Origin: an uncultured Christensenella sp.
GTDB lineage: Bacteria; Bacillota; Clostridia; Christensenellales; UBA1242
Length of the DNA: 19,784 nt
Reading direction: 5' to 3'
Assembly (NCBI GenBank): GCA_905207515.1
Contig: CAJLLK010000013.1
Coordinates: 1-19,784, forward strand
The position numbers and the translations under genes are program-made. Below are positions 5,151 through 13,218 of this stretch, piece after piece. Below the pieces are notes generated by a model, which had not been told where the DNA came from, did not search any database, and was given only the letters and a program-made list of their open reading frames with translations. Numbering within the stretch: position 1 is the first letter of the stretch; the number at the start of each line of letters is the position of its first letter.

Positions 5151-7502
5151 ATGGAAAAACTAAAAAAATATAAACAAAAACGAAATTTCAAAAACACTTC
5201 AGAGCCAAGCGGAAAAATTGAAAAAACAACAGGAAACAGTTTTTGTGTGCAGCTACATTATGCGAGAAAAGACCACTTTGATTTTCGGTTGGAACACGAC
5301 GGTGTGCTTTTAAGTTGGGCGGTGCCGAAAGGTCCGTCTTTTGACCCGAAAGACAAGCGGCTGGCAGTTATGGTTGAAGACCACCCCGTGGAATATGCAG
5401 ATTTTGAAGGTGTAATTCCAAAAGGACAATATGGTGGTGGAAGTGTCATGCTTTGGGATAAGGGCACATGGCAAGCAAATTGTGATGTCGACGATGGCTT
5501 AAAGAAAGATTCTTTAAAATTTTCGCTGTTTGGAGAGCGGCTAAAAGGCAAATGGGCGCTTGTCAAAATTGAAGAAGATGACTGGCTTCTTATAAAAGAA
5601 AAAGATGAGTTCGCCAACGCATTTGACATTTCAAAATTTAGAACCAGCGTCAAAACCGGTCGAACAATGGAAGAAATTTCCGCCGAAGAAGATTTGACAA
5701 AAAGAGAAAATCCTTTTAAAAAAGTGGAAGTTCAGTTGGCTTCGTTGGTGGAAAAAATTCCGAGTGGAGAAGATTGGGTTTTTGAATTGAAATATGACGG
5801 CTATCGCATTGTTGCTTTTGCACAAAGTGGCAAAGCGAAACTTTTTTCACGCAACAACACCGATTTTACTTCAAAATTCAAACAAATCACAAAGTCGATT
5901 GAAGAATTTTCTGCTGGGCGAGCGATGGTTTTGGACGGCGAAGTTGTCATTTCGGATGAACAAGGGCGAAGTGATTTTCAAGCGCTGCAAAACTTTTTGA
6001 AAAGCCCGTCTGACAAAAAGTTGGCATACATGGTCTTTGATTTGCTTGCACTGGACGGTAAGGATTTGCGAAAGCGACCGTTGATTGAAAGAAAAGCAAT
6101 GCTCGAAGACATTTTGAAAACCGCACCAGCAAATCTTGTGTTCAGCGAGCACGTGCAAGGGCATGGCGAAAAATGTTTTTGGGTGGCAGAAAGCCTTGGC
6201 ATGGAAGGCATTGTCGGAAAGAGAGCAAATTCAAGTTATATTGGCGGTCGAACGGAGGATTGGATAAAGCTCAAATGCTTCAAAAGGCAAGAGTTTGTGA
6301 TTTGCGGCTACACATTGACTGACAAAAAAGCGAGTGGAATAAAATCTCTGATTTTGGGTTATTTCAAGGACAACAAACTGAAGTTTGCTGGCAAGGCTGG
6401 CACAGGAATTGGAAAAATCGACACAAAAAATCTTTTTGAAAGTTTTGAAAAATATGCTTGCAAAAGTTGCCCGTTTGAAAGCGAACCTATAAAAGACGAA
6501 AAAGTTTTTTGGCTTAAACCAAAACTTGTTGCTGAAATTCAGTTTGCGGAGTGGACAAAGGAAGGACTTTTGCGACAGGCAAGTTTTAAGGGGTTGAGAG
6601 AAGATAAAGTTCCGCTCGAAGTGGAAAAAGAAGAAGCAACCGAAATTGTTGAGAGCAAAAGTGCGTTTAAGCTGAGCAATCCTGACAAAATCATCTTCGA
6701 AGATTTGGGCGTGACCAAGAAAGATGTGGCAGATTTCTATGCAAAGGTCTCTGAAAGAATGTTAAAAATTGTCAAAGGCAGAATTTTGAGTGTGGTCAGA
6801 TGTCATGACGGCGTAAATGGCGAAAAATTTTTTAAAAAACATCCAAACACCGAATGTGACGGTGTTGTGGTTGCGCCTGTCACAAATTCTGACGGCGAAA
6901 CTTCGGATTATTTTTACATTGAAAGCGAAAATGGGCTTTTGAGTGAAGTTCAGCTTGGCAGTTTGGAGTTTCACATTTGGGGCAGCACTTATGAAAATTT
7001 GGAGAAACCTGACCTTATGGTGTTTGACCTTGACCCAGACGAAGCAATGGATTTGAAGCAAGTAAGGCAGGGCGTCAAGGATTTGAAAAAAGTGCTTGAC
7101 GAACTCGGACTTAAATCTTTTTTGAAGACGAGCGGCGGAAAAGGCTATCATGTTGTTGTGCCTTTCAAGCCGTCAGCAGATTGGGATAAATTTCACGACT
7201 TTGCAAACAATGTTGCCATCATCATGGAAAACAAATGGCCAGATAAATACACCAGCAACATCAGAAAAGACAGTCGCAAAGGCAGAATTTTTATCGATTG
7301 GGTCAGGAACGGCAGGGGAGCAACAAGTGTGGCGCCTTATTCACTTCGAGCGCGACCTGGAGCAAAGGTTTCCATGCCGATTTTGTGGAGCGAACTGGAA
7401 TCTGTTGCTCCAAATGGAGTTGACATGTTTGAAGCATTGAAAAGGCTGAAGAAAAAAGATCCGTGGCAAAATATTTTCAAAACGGACCAACAACTTAGGT
7501 AA
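5151..7502 (+). CDS. ligD: Multidomain ATP-dependent DNA ligase D (PE-LIG-POL)
   Basis: A 783-aa NHEJ end-processing and ligation enzyme with all three LigD modules. The N-terminal 3'-phosphoesterase has H36, H42, D44, R46, H78 and Y82, the spacing of the Pseudomonas LigD active site. The ligase has ELKYDGYR with the nucleotidyl lysine K214, then LDGEVV, VFDLLALDGKDLR, EGIVGKR and DWIKLKC, and an OB-fold region. The C-terminal primase-polymerase has DLDP (D626, D628), SGGKGYHV and SVAPYSLRARPGA. The chosen ATG matches the family start; a TTG 96 bases upstream would run through the tRNA terminator. There is no clear ribosome binding site; a CAAAAT box lies seven bases before the ATG. LigD normally works with Ku, and no ku gene is in this window. 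Codon use looks like the neighbours. Confidence 0.95.
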   Translation: MEKLKKYKQKRNFKNTSEPSGKIEKTTGNSFCVQLHYARKDHFDFRLEHDGVLLSWAVPKGPSFDPKDKRLAVMVEDHPVEYADFEGVIPKGQYGGGSVMLWDKGTWQANCDVDDGLKKDSLKFSLFGERLKGKWALVKIEEDDWLLIKEKDEFANAFDISKFRTSVKTGRTMEEISAEEDLTKRENPFKKVEVQLASLVEKIPSGEDWVFELKYDGYRIVAFAQSGKAKLFSRNNTDFTSKFKQITKSIEEFSAGRAMVLDGEVVISDEQGRSDFQALQNFLKSPSDKKLAYMVFDLLALDGKDLRKRPLIERKAMLEDILKTAPANLVFSEHVQGHGEKCFWVAESLGMEGIVGKRANSSYIGGRTEDWIKLKCFKRQEFVICGYTLTDKKASGIKSLILGYFKDNKLKFAGKAGTGIGKIDTKNLFESFEKYACKSCPFESEPIKDEKVFWLKPKLVAEIQFAEWTKEGLLRQASFKGLREDKVPLEVEKEEATEIVESKSAFKLSNPDKIIFEDLGVTKKDVADFYAKVSERMLKIVKGRILSVVRCHDGVNGEKFFKKHPNTECDGVVVAPVTNSDGETSDYFYIESENGLLSEVQLGSLEFHIWGSTYENLEKPDLMVFDLDPDEAMDLKQVRQGVKDLKKVLDELGLKSFLKTSGGKGYHVVVPFKPSADWDKFHDFANNVAIIMENKWPDKYTSNIRKDSRKGRIFIDWVRNGRGATSVAPYSLRARPGAKVSMPILWSELESVAPNGVDMFEALKRLKKKDPWQNIFKTDQQLR

Positions 7503-7528
7503 TTTTGTTTGTTTTGATAGATAATAAT

Positions 7529-7557
7529 TTGACTTTAGATTTTGTTTTATATAATAT
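7529..7557 (+). promoter_or_regulatory. Promoter region of the YwaF-like pair
   Basis: -35 TTGACT (7529-7534) with TAATAT (7552-7557) at a 17-base spacing, or the overlapping perfect TATAAT (7550-7555) at 15. Two copies of the palindrome TTATATAA (7547-7554 and 7562-7569) lie 15 bases apart. The region is very A/T-rich, so the exact -10 is uncertain. It separates this operon from ligD. Confidence 0.5.
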
Positions 7558-7584
7558 AAAATTATATAACTAAGGAGAACGAAA

Positions 7585-7668
7585 ATGGATTATTTTTTTG
7601 GCTTTGACAACAAGCTTTCGCAAAGTATTGATTGGTTTTTCAATTTAAACCATTTCTTTTTGTTGTGA
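7585..7668 (+). CDS. 27-codon ORF: leader peptide or detached N-terminus of the YwaF-like gene
   Basis: An ATG with an ideal AAGGAG (7572-7577) opens a 27-codon frame ending at TGA 7666-7668. The TGA overlaps an ATG of the long membrane-protein frame as TGATG. The peptide ends WFFNLNHFFLL and looks like the start of the YwaF-family N-terminal region; the downstream paralog has a matching WLHIVTLI. Adding one T to the T5 run at 7657-7661 joins this frame to the main one, giving a continuous 365-aa protein. It is therefore either the true N-terminus, cut off by a one-base loss, or a translationally coupled leader. Confidence 0.5.
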   Translation: MDYFFGFDNKLSQSIDWFFNLNHFFLL

Positions 7669-8681
7669 TGTGTTGCTTTTTGTTTCATGCAAAAAGTGAA
7701 AAGGGCAGAAAGGCAACGAGAATTGCGCTTGCTTGCATTCTTTTTGTTTTGGAAGTGAGCAGAATTGTTTATAAATATCTTATGCATGTTCACAATGGCG
7801 GCACGGCAGAAAATTTCAACTGGTGGTGGGCAATTTCTTTCCAAATGTGTGCTATCATGACTTGGACAACAATCATCACACTTGTTTTGAGTGCATTTCT
7901 TAAAAAGGAAAACAAATTTTTGCAGTTTTTATACAACATTTTGTTTGGCTGTGCCATGATTGGCGGATTTTTAACCTTCTGCTATCCAGATTGCATAACT
8001 TCAAATTATCCAATCTTGCATTTTATCAACATTCAAACGATTTTGGTTCATGCACTTTTGATTTTTGTGCCAATTTATTTGGTTGTCAGCAAGCAGTTTG
8101 TGGTGGAAATCAAAAACATTTGGAAGGTGGCTGCGGGATATGTTTACATTGGCGCAGTTGCAATGACAGTTTCACTTGTCAGCGGAAACAACTTTGCTTA
8201 TAGCTTAAATCTAGATTTGGTCGACTTAGGGTTGCCGTTCCCATGGCATTTGCCAGTGATTATGCTTGTTATGGTGGCAATAGCTTCGCTTATTTATGGA
8301 GCTTTTGAGCTTGTAAGGTTTTTCAAAAGAAAAAGAAACCCGCAGTCTAAAGAAATTTTGCCAAAACCTGAAACTTCAAAGCTTGACAAATCAATTTACA
8401 TAGTCAGCAACATCTGTGCAATTTTGTTTGGAGCATTGATTGTGCTTGGAACGGCAAGCTTGATTGGCTCAGTCAAATCTATGCTCGGAATTTTCTGTCT
8501 GCTTGGACTCGTTTACATGATTTTGGTGCTTGTGTTTGCAGAAAATTATCGAAAACACTTGCAACAAAGTGACAACAAAAAATTACATATCACATTCGTA
8601 GTTTTGACGGTGATTTTTGCTTTGCCTGTTGGCATTTTGTATTTAATAAAATATTTGAAAAGTGAGCAAGCAAAAATTTAG
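7668..8681 (+). CDS. YwaF-family (TIGR02206-like) integral membrane protein, frame broken near 5' end
   Basis: The main frame encodes a polytopic protein with about eight hydrophobic segments. Its first two thirds match the gene immediately downstream (SEK-x-RK/R-x-x-RI, then an LxFExSR / LFVLEVSR helix, an aromatic-rich loop, then CAI-x-x-WT). This is the YwaF (COG5522/TIGR02206) pattern, whose function is unknown. A basic cytoplasmic loop (FFKRKRN) and extra C-terminal membrane helices distinguish it from the 257-aa paralog. I give the ATG at 7668, but it has no ribosome binding site of its own. The well-placed site is before the ATG at 7585, in another frame. A TTG at 7632 is in frame, also without such a site. 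The true product is probably 365 aa from 7585 if a T is missing from the run at 7657-7661. Confidence 0.75.
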   Translation: MCCFLFHAKSEKGRKATRIALACILFVLEVSRIVYKYLMHVHNGGTAENFNWWWAISFQMCAIMTWTTIITLVLSAFLKKENKFLQFLYNILFGCAMIGGFLTFCYPDCITSNYPILHFINIQTILVHALLIFVPIYLVVSKQFVVEIKNIWKVAAGYVYIGAVAMTVSLVSGNNFAYSLNLDLVDLGLPFPWHLPVIMLVMVAIASLIYGAFELVRFFKRKRNPQSKEILPKPETSKLDKSIYIVSNICAILFGALIVLGTASLIGSVKSMLGIFCLLGLVYMILVLVFAENYRKHLQQSDNKKLHITFVVLTVIFALPVGILYLIKYLKSEQAKI

Positions 8682-8711
8682 CAAAGTTAAATTAAAATAA
8701 TTGGAGTAAAC

Positions 8712-9485
8712 ATGTCTTTTATTGATTGGATTTACAGCAGCTATCCAAACCCTGGCACAAATGGACAATGGGGCTGGTTACATATCGTGACTTTGATTGT
8801 TTGCATTGTGCTTATTGTGGGACTAACTTTTCTTTTCAGAAAAAGAAGTGAAAAGGCAAGACGAATTGTTTTGTGGGTGCTGGTTTCTTTCATTTTGGTC
8901 TTTGAAATTTCGCGAAGAGTGATAAATTTTTGCAAAACAACAGATTATTCTTGGCAAAATGTTCTTCACATATTGTTGCCGAGGCCTTGGTGTGCCATTG
9001 CTTGTTGGACGATGATTTTTGCAACAATTTTCAACAAAAAATTCTTTTATAATTTTGCCAGCATGACGGCACTTGTTTGTTCATTAGCTTTTTTTGCTTA
9101 TCCAGGTGTTGGTTTTAACAATCAATATATCTTGTTTGAAAATCTGTATTCCATCTGCACACACTCGCTTATTCTCGTGACGTCAATCTTGTTGATAACT
9201 TTAAAATTCACCAAATTTGAATATAAAACCATTTGGAAAGAAGCAATTTGCTATGCTATCATCTTAGCGTATTGCCTAATCGAAATTTACGCTTTAAAAA
9301 TCGAAGCGGACCCAATGTATTTCATGCCAGGAAATGATGTTCAAGAAATTTTAGGCGTTTCATACGGTTTATATCTGCCACTTTACATTGTTTTTATGTT
9401 GGTTTATTTCAATATTTTTTATCTTATTGACGATCGCAAAAATGTTTTTAAACGAAAAACAAAACGAAAAAATCAAACAGCATAA
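8712..9485 (+). CDS. YwaF-family (TIGR02206-like) integral membrane protein
   Basis: This 257-aa paralog of the preceding gene starts after TTGGAG (8701-8706), 30 bases downstream, so the two form an operon. About six or seven membrane helices are visible. Features shared with the family include a His in the first helix (WLHIV), a basic loop RKRSEKARR, the FEISRR segment, and an aromatic/Cys stretch PRPWCAIACWTM. It ends in a basic tail (KRKTKRKNQTA), probably cytoplasmic. No function is established for YwaF proteins; fold and repeated occurrence suggest a transporter or membrane-sensor role, which is only a guess. The stop codon lies in the loop of the terminator hairpin. Confidence 0.8.
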   Translation: MSFIDWIYSSYPNPGTNGQWGWLHIVTLIVCIVLIVGLTFLFRKRSEKARRIVLWVLVSFILVFEISRRVINFCKTTDYSWQNVLHILLPRPWCAIACWTMIFATIFNKKFFYNFASMTALVCSLAFFAYPGVGFNNQYILFENLYSICTHSLILVTSILLITLKFTKFEYKTIWKEAICYAIILAYCLIEIYALKIEADPMYFMPGNDVQEILGVSYGLYLPLYIVFMLVYFNIFYLIDDRKNVFKRKTKRKNQTA

Positions 9486-9501
9486 CTTTTGCTGTTTTTT
9501 T
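9475..9501 (+). terminator. Terminator overlapping the YwaF-like stop codon
   Basis: AAACAGC (9475-9481) pairs with GCTGTTT (9491-9497), followed by T to 9501. The TAA at 9483-9485 is in the loop. Confidence 0.8.
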
Positions 9502-9506
9502 GTTTG

Positions 9507-9616
9507 GAGATCTTTCGACTTCGCTTTGCTCCGTTCTGGATGACAAACGAGATGTTTCGACAGCGGTCACTTCGCTCCCTTGCTCAACATGATGAAAATG
9601 TTTTTTGTTTCGACAG
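9507..9616. repeat. Non-coding, G+C-richer repeat-like block
   Basis: Two related units lie head to tail. Each begins GAGAT[C/G]TTTCGAC (9507 and 9549) and continues to a TTCGCT/GCTC-rich core and ATGA. GTTTCGACAG occurs exactly at 9554-9563 and again at 9607-9616. The first 90 bases are about half G+C, against roughly a third in the surroundings. No gene is supported here. Short elements of this style recur in many uncultured bacterial genomes (from memory, not searched). The stretch from 9617 to 9654 shows nothing further. Confidence 0.5.
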
Positions 9617-9654
9617 AATTTTTGCGAGGAAGTTTATTTTGTTGGCACAAAAAC

Positions 9655-9683
9655 TTTACAATTTTTGCAAAAAAAACTATACT
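9655..9683 (+). promoter_or_regulatory. groESL promoter
   Basis: -35 TTTACA (9655-9660), a 17-base spacer, and -10 TATACT (9678-9683), with a start expected near 9690. No CIRCE inverted repeat (TTAGCACTC-N9-GAGTGCTAA) for HrcA and no CtsR-type direct repeat is visible around it. Confidence 0.65.
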
Positions 9684-9708
9684 ATTATCGGTAAAGGAGC
9701 GAAGAAAA

Positions 9709-9996
9709 ATGAAAATTAAACCTATTTTTGACAGAGTTGTTTTGCTTCCTAAGGAAGCGGAAAAAGAGACAAAAAGCGGAATTATTTTGCCGACAGCTTC
9801 ACAAGAAAAATCTCAAATTGCCACAGTTGTTGCAGTTGGGCCTGGCGGAAAAATTGACGGCGAAAAAATTGAGATGCAAGTTGAAGTTGGGCAAGAAGTT
9901 TTATACACAAAATATAGCGGAACAGAATGTTCTTTTGATGGCAAAAAATATATTGTTATCAAACAATCTGACATTCTTGCCATTTTGGAAAAATAG
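9709..9996 (+). CDS. groS: GroES co-chaperonin (Cpn10)
   Basis: The 95-aa protein is the usual GroES length and begins MKIKPIFDRVVLLP. It has the mobile-loop region ETKSGIILPTAS (about 20-32), the VVAVGPGG turn (about 40-47) and the C-terminal strand KYIVIKQSDILAIL. It forms the heptameric lid on the GroEL ring for ATP-driven folding in the cytoplasm. The start follows AAGGAG (9694-9699). A longer TTG-initiated frame from 9580 would include the repeat block and the promoter and is rejected. groEL follows after 12 bases, its ribosome binding site overlapping the groES stop codon, so translation is probably coupled. Confidence 0.97.
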   Translation: MKIKPIFDRVVLLPKEAEKETKSGIILPTASQEKSQIATVVAVGPGGKIDGEKIEMQVEVGQEVLYTKYSGTECSFDGKKYIVIKQSDILAILEK

Positions 9997-10008
9997 GAGG
10001 TTGAGTTT

Positions 10009-11622
10009 ATGGCTAAAATGATTTTACAGGGCGAACAAGCCAGAAAAAGTTTGGAAGCAGGCGTAAACAAGCTTGCTGACACAGTCAAAATAACTTTGGG
10101 GCCAAAAGGAAGAAATGTTGTGCTTGGCAAAAAGTTTGCATTGCCGCTCATAACAAACGACGGCGTGACAATCGCCAAAGAAATCGAGCTTTCTGACCCA
10201 TTTGAAAATTTGGGAGCTGAACTTATCAGAGAAGTTTCGGTCAAAACAAACGATGTCGCTGGTGACGGAACAACGACGGCTTGTGTTTTGGCTCAGGCCA
10301 TCATTCGCGAAGGTTTGAAAAACTTTACGGCGGGTGCAAATCCAATCATTCTGAAAAAAGGTATTTTTAAAGCGGTTGATGTCGCTTGTGAAGAGCTTAA
10401 AAAGCTTTCAAAACCAGTTTCAAGTTCAAAAGACATCGAACAAGTTGCCAGCATTTCAGCGGGCGATGAAGAAGTGGGAAAACTTATCGCTCAAGCAATG
10501 GAAAAAGTTGGAAGTGACGGCGTTATCACTGTTGAAGAAGCTCAAACAATGGAAACCGAACTTTCAGTTGTTGAAGGAATGCAGTTTGACCGTGGATATC
10601 TTTCGCCTTACATGAGCACAAACATGGAAAAGATGACTGCGGAATTGGAGAATCCTTATATTTTGATAACCGACAACAAAATTTCAAATTTGAACGAGAT
10701 TTTGCCGATTTTGGAGCAACTTGTCAAGGTTGGCGGAAAACTTTTGATAATTGCTGACGATGTCGAAGGCGAAGCTCTGACTGCGCTCATTTTAAACAAG
10801 CTGCGTGGCTCACTTTCTGTTGTTGCTGTCAAGGCACCAAGTTTTGGCGACAAGAGAAAATCCATGCTTGAAGACATTGCTGTTTTGACCGGTGGAACAT
10901 TCATCTCTTCAGAACTTGGCGTCGATTTTAAATCGGTCAACTTGGAAGATTTGGGCAGAGCAAAAACAGTTAAGGTCGACAAAGACACCACAACCATTGT
11001 TGAAGGTGCGGGAAACAGCGACCAAATCAAAGCAAGAGTGAAACAAATCAAAGACCAAATCAAAGTGACCACAAGTGAATATGACAAAGAAAAATTGCAA
11101 GAAAGATTGGCAAAACTTGCAGGCGGTGTGGCTGTCATAAAAGTTGGCGCTGCCACGGAAGTGGAAATGAAAGAGAAAAAATTGCGCATTGAAGACGCAC
11201 TTTCTGCGACAAAAGCCGCTTCAGAAGAAGGTGTTGTGCCGGGCGGTGGAGTTGCACTTTTGAAAACGACAACTGCCATAAAGAAGTTGACAGAAAAACT
11301 TTCTGGTGACGAAAAAACTGGTGCAAACATCGTTTTGCGAGCAGTTGAAGAGCCTATCAGACAGATTGCATCAAACGCAGGCATCGACGGCGGAGTGGTT
11401 GTCAACAAGATTTACGAAAATTTGGCTCAACCAGCTTTCGGCTTTGATGCGTTAAACAACGAATATGGCGACATGATAAAGAAAGGCATTCTTGACCCGA
11501 CAAAGGTTTCAAGGTCGGCACTTCAAAATGCAGCTTCAGTTTCAGCTACGCTTTTGACAACAGAAGCTTTGGTGGTGGAAATTGAAGAGAAACAAAAGAC
11601 TGAAGAACGCGATGTTTACTAA
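10009..11622 (+). CDS. groL: GroEL chaperonin (Cpn60)
   Basis: The 537-aa protein has the nucleotide-binding signatures TLGPKGRNVVL (about 30-40), NDGVTIAKEIEL (about 51-62) and GDGTTTACVLAQ (about 86-97), and the late motif EDALSATKAASEEGVVPGGGVAL with the catalytic Asp. It assembles into the double ring that folds cytosolic proteins with GroES. AGGAGG at 9995-10000 precedes the ATG. The C-terminus ends EEKQKTEERDVY and lacks the usual Gly-Gly-Met tail that lines the ring cavity. The gene is full length and terminates just after the stop. Confidence 0.97.
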   Translation: MAKMILQGEQARKSLEAGVNKLADTVKITLGPKGRNVVLGKKFALPLITNDGVTIAKEIELSDPFENLGAELIREVSVKTNDVAGDGTTTACVLAQAIIREGLKNFTAGANPIILKKGIFKAVDVACEELKKLSKPVSSSKDIEQVASISAGDEEVGKLIAQAMEKVGSDGVITVEEAQTMETELSVVEGMQFDRGYLSPYMSTNMEKMTAELENPYILITDNKISNLNEILPILEQLVKVGGKLLIIADDVEGEALTALILNKLRGSLSVVAVKAPSFGDKRKSMLEDIAVLTGGTFISSELGVDFKSVNLEDLGRAKTVKVDKDTTTIVEGAGNSDQIKARVKQIKDQIKVTTSEYDKEKLQERLAKLAGGVAVIKVGAATEVEMKEKKLRIEDALSATKAASEEGVVPGGGVALLKTTTAIKKLTEKLSGDEKTGANIVLRAVEEPIRQIASNAGIDGGVVVNKIYENLAQPAFGFDALNNEYGDMIKKGILDPTKVSRSALQNAASVSATLLTTEALVVEIEEKQKTEERDVY

Positions 11623-11626
11623 AATC

Positions 11627-11655
11627 AATCTCACTTTTTTAAGTGAGATTTTTTT
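11627..11655 (+). terminator. groESL terminator
   Basis: AATCTCACTT (11627-11636) pairs perfectly with AAGTGAGATT (11641-11650) around TTTT, followed by five T. Confidence 0.92.
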
Positions 11656-11679
11656 ATGCAATTTAAATAAGACTTCTTA

Positions 11680-11708
11680 TTGACATTTGGCTATAAAAGG
11701 GTTATAAT
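11680..11708 (+). promoter_or_regulatory. Consensus promoter of the unknown 461-aa protein
   Basis: Perfect -35 TTGACA (11680-11685), a 17-base spacer and perfect -10 TATAAT (11703-11708), one of the strongest promoters in the window. Transcription should begin near 11715, which rules out the upstream TTG at 11708 as a start codon. Confidence 0.85.
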
Positions 11709-11741
11709 TGACACATAATATTTTGCAAAAAGGGGATAAAA

Positions 11742-13126
11742 ATGGCAAAAAAATTGTGTTAACTGAAGAAGAAAAACAAGAACTTTATGACTATTTCATT
11801 TCGCTCACAGGAAACGTCAAAACTTTTGACTTGACAAAACCAAAAAATGAGATTGCTTTAGATTTTTATAAGAGAATTTTCAAAAACGATTTTTCGTCTT
11901 ACAAAAATCTTGCCACCTCGATTTTCAAATCTTACACAAAATTGGGTGATGCTCAAAAGGCAGAAATGGAAGACTTTGTTGACTTTGAATATTTGAAACT
12001 CAAAAAGCCAAACGAAATCATTGAAAAATTTTTGAACGATTTTGTTTTGACTGAAAAAGTTGCAAACTTGAAGAAAAACGAAGATTTGGAAACAGCTTTT
12101 GCAAACGGTTTGGCAGAGAGATTGGAAGATATCTTTGGCAGCCAAATGTTTGTGGATGTGGACACGTTGAACAACATCTCTTTGGTCACTTTCAAAAGCA
12201 AATTGCTTTCAAAACTTCAAAACGATGGCTATCATTTTGACAAAAATGTGCCCGAGCTTATGACCAACGAAAATTTAAACAAAAAGTCTACCAAAAACTC
12301 TCAACAGTTTGTTTTGGACAACTATGTCAACTTTGTCAACAAATATGTCAGAGATTATGGCGACCATTTGAAACCACTTTCAAAAGAAAAAGACTATGAT
12401 GATTATTGGACAAAAATCAAATCATATTGCAATTATCTTGATGGTCTTTTGACAGAACAGACAAAACAAAATCCAAGTTATTTGAAAGCTCAAACACTTC
12501 TTGATGAGTTTTATTCAAAAGAAATTGATTACATCAAGAAAAACAGAACAAAATTTGGCAAGTTTGGAGAATATCTCAGTGGAGTTTTTGCCAGCGCCGT
12601 CAATTTGAAAAACAACAAGGCTTCTGAAGAAGACATGGCAAACATAAACTCTTTCTTGCAGAAAGTTAAGCACATGAACCAAGACATCATGGAAGGCGAC
12701 AATCCAAATCCTGTTGTGTATTTCTATTATTTCAAAGTTTCTCCACTTGTTTGCATGCAAGTTGTAAAAAAACTTATTGAATCTGAAAAGAAACTTCCAA
12801 AAGAACAGGTTAAAGAGCTTAGAGATGCCAGCAAATATTTGAATATGTCTTTCAGAGCTAATGTCGGATTGGAAACAATGGATGTTGTTGACGTAAGAAG
12901 CACTTTAAACAATAAATATCGAAACTTTTCTACTCAAAGTTCCACTCACAAAATGGACATGACGATTGACGGAAACTTTGATAAGTTTGTTCAAAACGTT
13001 GAAAAAGCGATTGCAGACTACGACTTGCCTAAAAACGAACTTTGCATCAGTGCTCTTGCCAAACGTATTTCTTTTGGTAAAAAGCCGCTAGATTTGCATC
13101 ACGAAACAGAAATTGCCAAGCAATAA
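11742..13126 (+). CDS. Unrecognised helical protein; start ATG out of frame across an A7 run
   Basis: I do not recognise the family. The body is soluble, rich in Lys/Glu/Asn, largely helical by residue pattern, with no signal peptide or membrane segment and no obvious catalytic motif. The only ATG well placed behind the ribosome binding site (AAGGGG at 11729-11734) is at 11742, but that frame stops after six codons. The long frame is reached by a -1 shift on A AAA AAA (11747-11753) or by one extra A, giving MAKKIVLTEEEK and 461 aa. Without a shift, the long frame could start only at TTG 11723 (no ribosome binding site) or GTG 11756 (about 20 bases from the site). The gene is monocistronic, with a consensus promoter and a strong terminator, so it may be well expressed. 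Confidence 0.7.
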
Positions 13127-13148
13127 AGTGGATTTTTCCACTTTTTTT
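13125..13148 (+). terminator. Terminator overlapping the stop codon
   Basis: AAAGTGGA (13125-13132) pairs with TCCACTTT (13137-13144) around TTTT, with T to 13148. The stem begins inside the TAA at 13124-13126. Confidence 0.88.
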
Positions 13149-13218
13149 GTTCTTTACATATGAAAAAATAATAATTATTTCCTGATTTCAACATTTTAGT
13201 CATATTTTTATAATTATT

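Noticed and set aside
9489..9719. 76-aa frame before groES, and a 43-residue groES extension from 9580
   Set aside because: Both are translations of the repeat block and the groES promoter; the ATG at 9709 has the ribosome binding site and gives normal GroES length.
10656..11408. 250-aa minus-strand open frame opposite groEL
   Set aside because: It is antisense to a highly conserved gene; a long shadow frame from codon bias, with no family resemblance.
11708..11722. TTG at 11708 as the start of the unknown 461-aa protein
   Set aside because: Its first base is part of the TATAAT -10 box, upstream of the expected transcription start.
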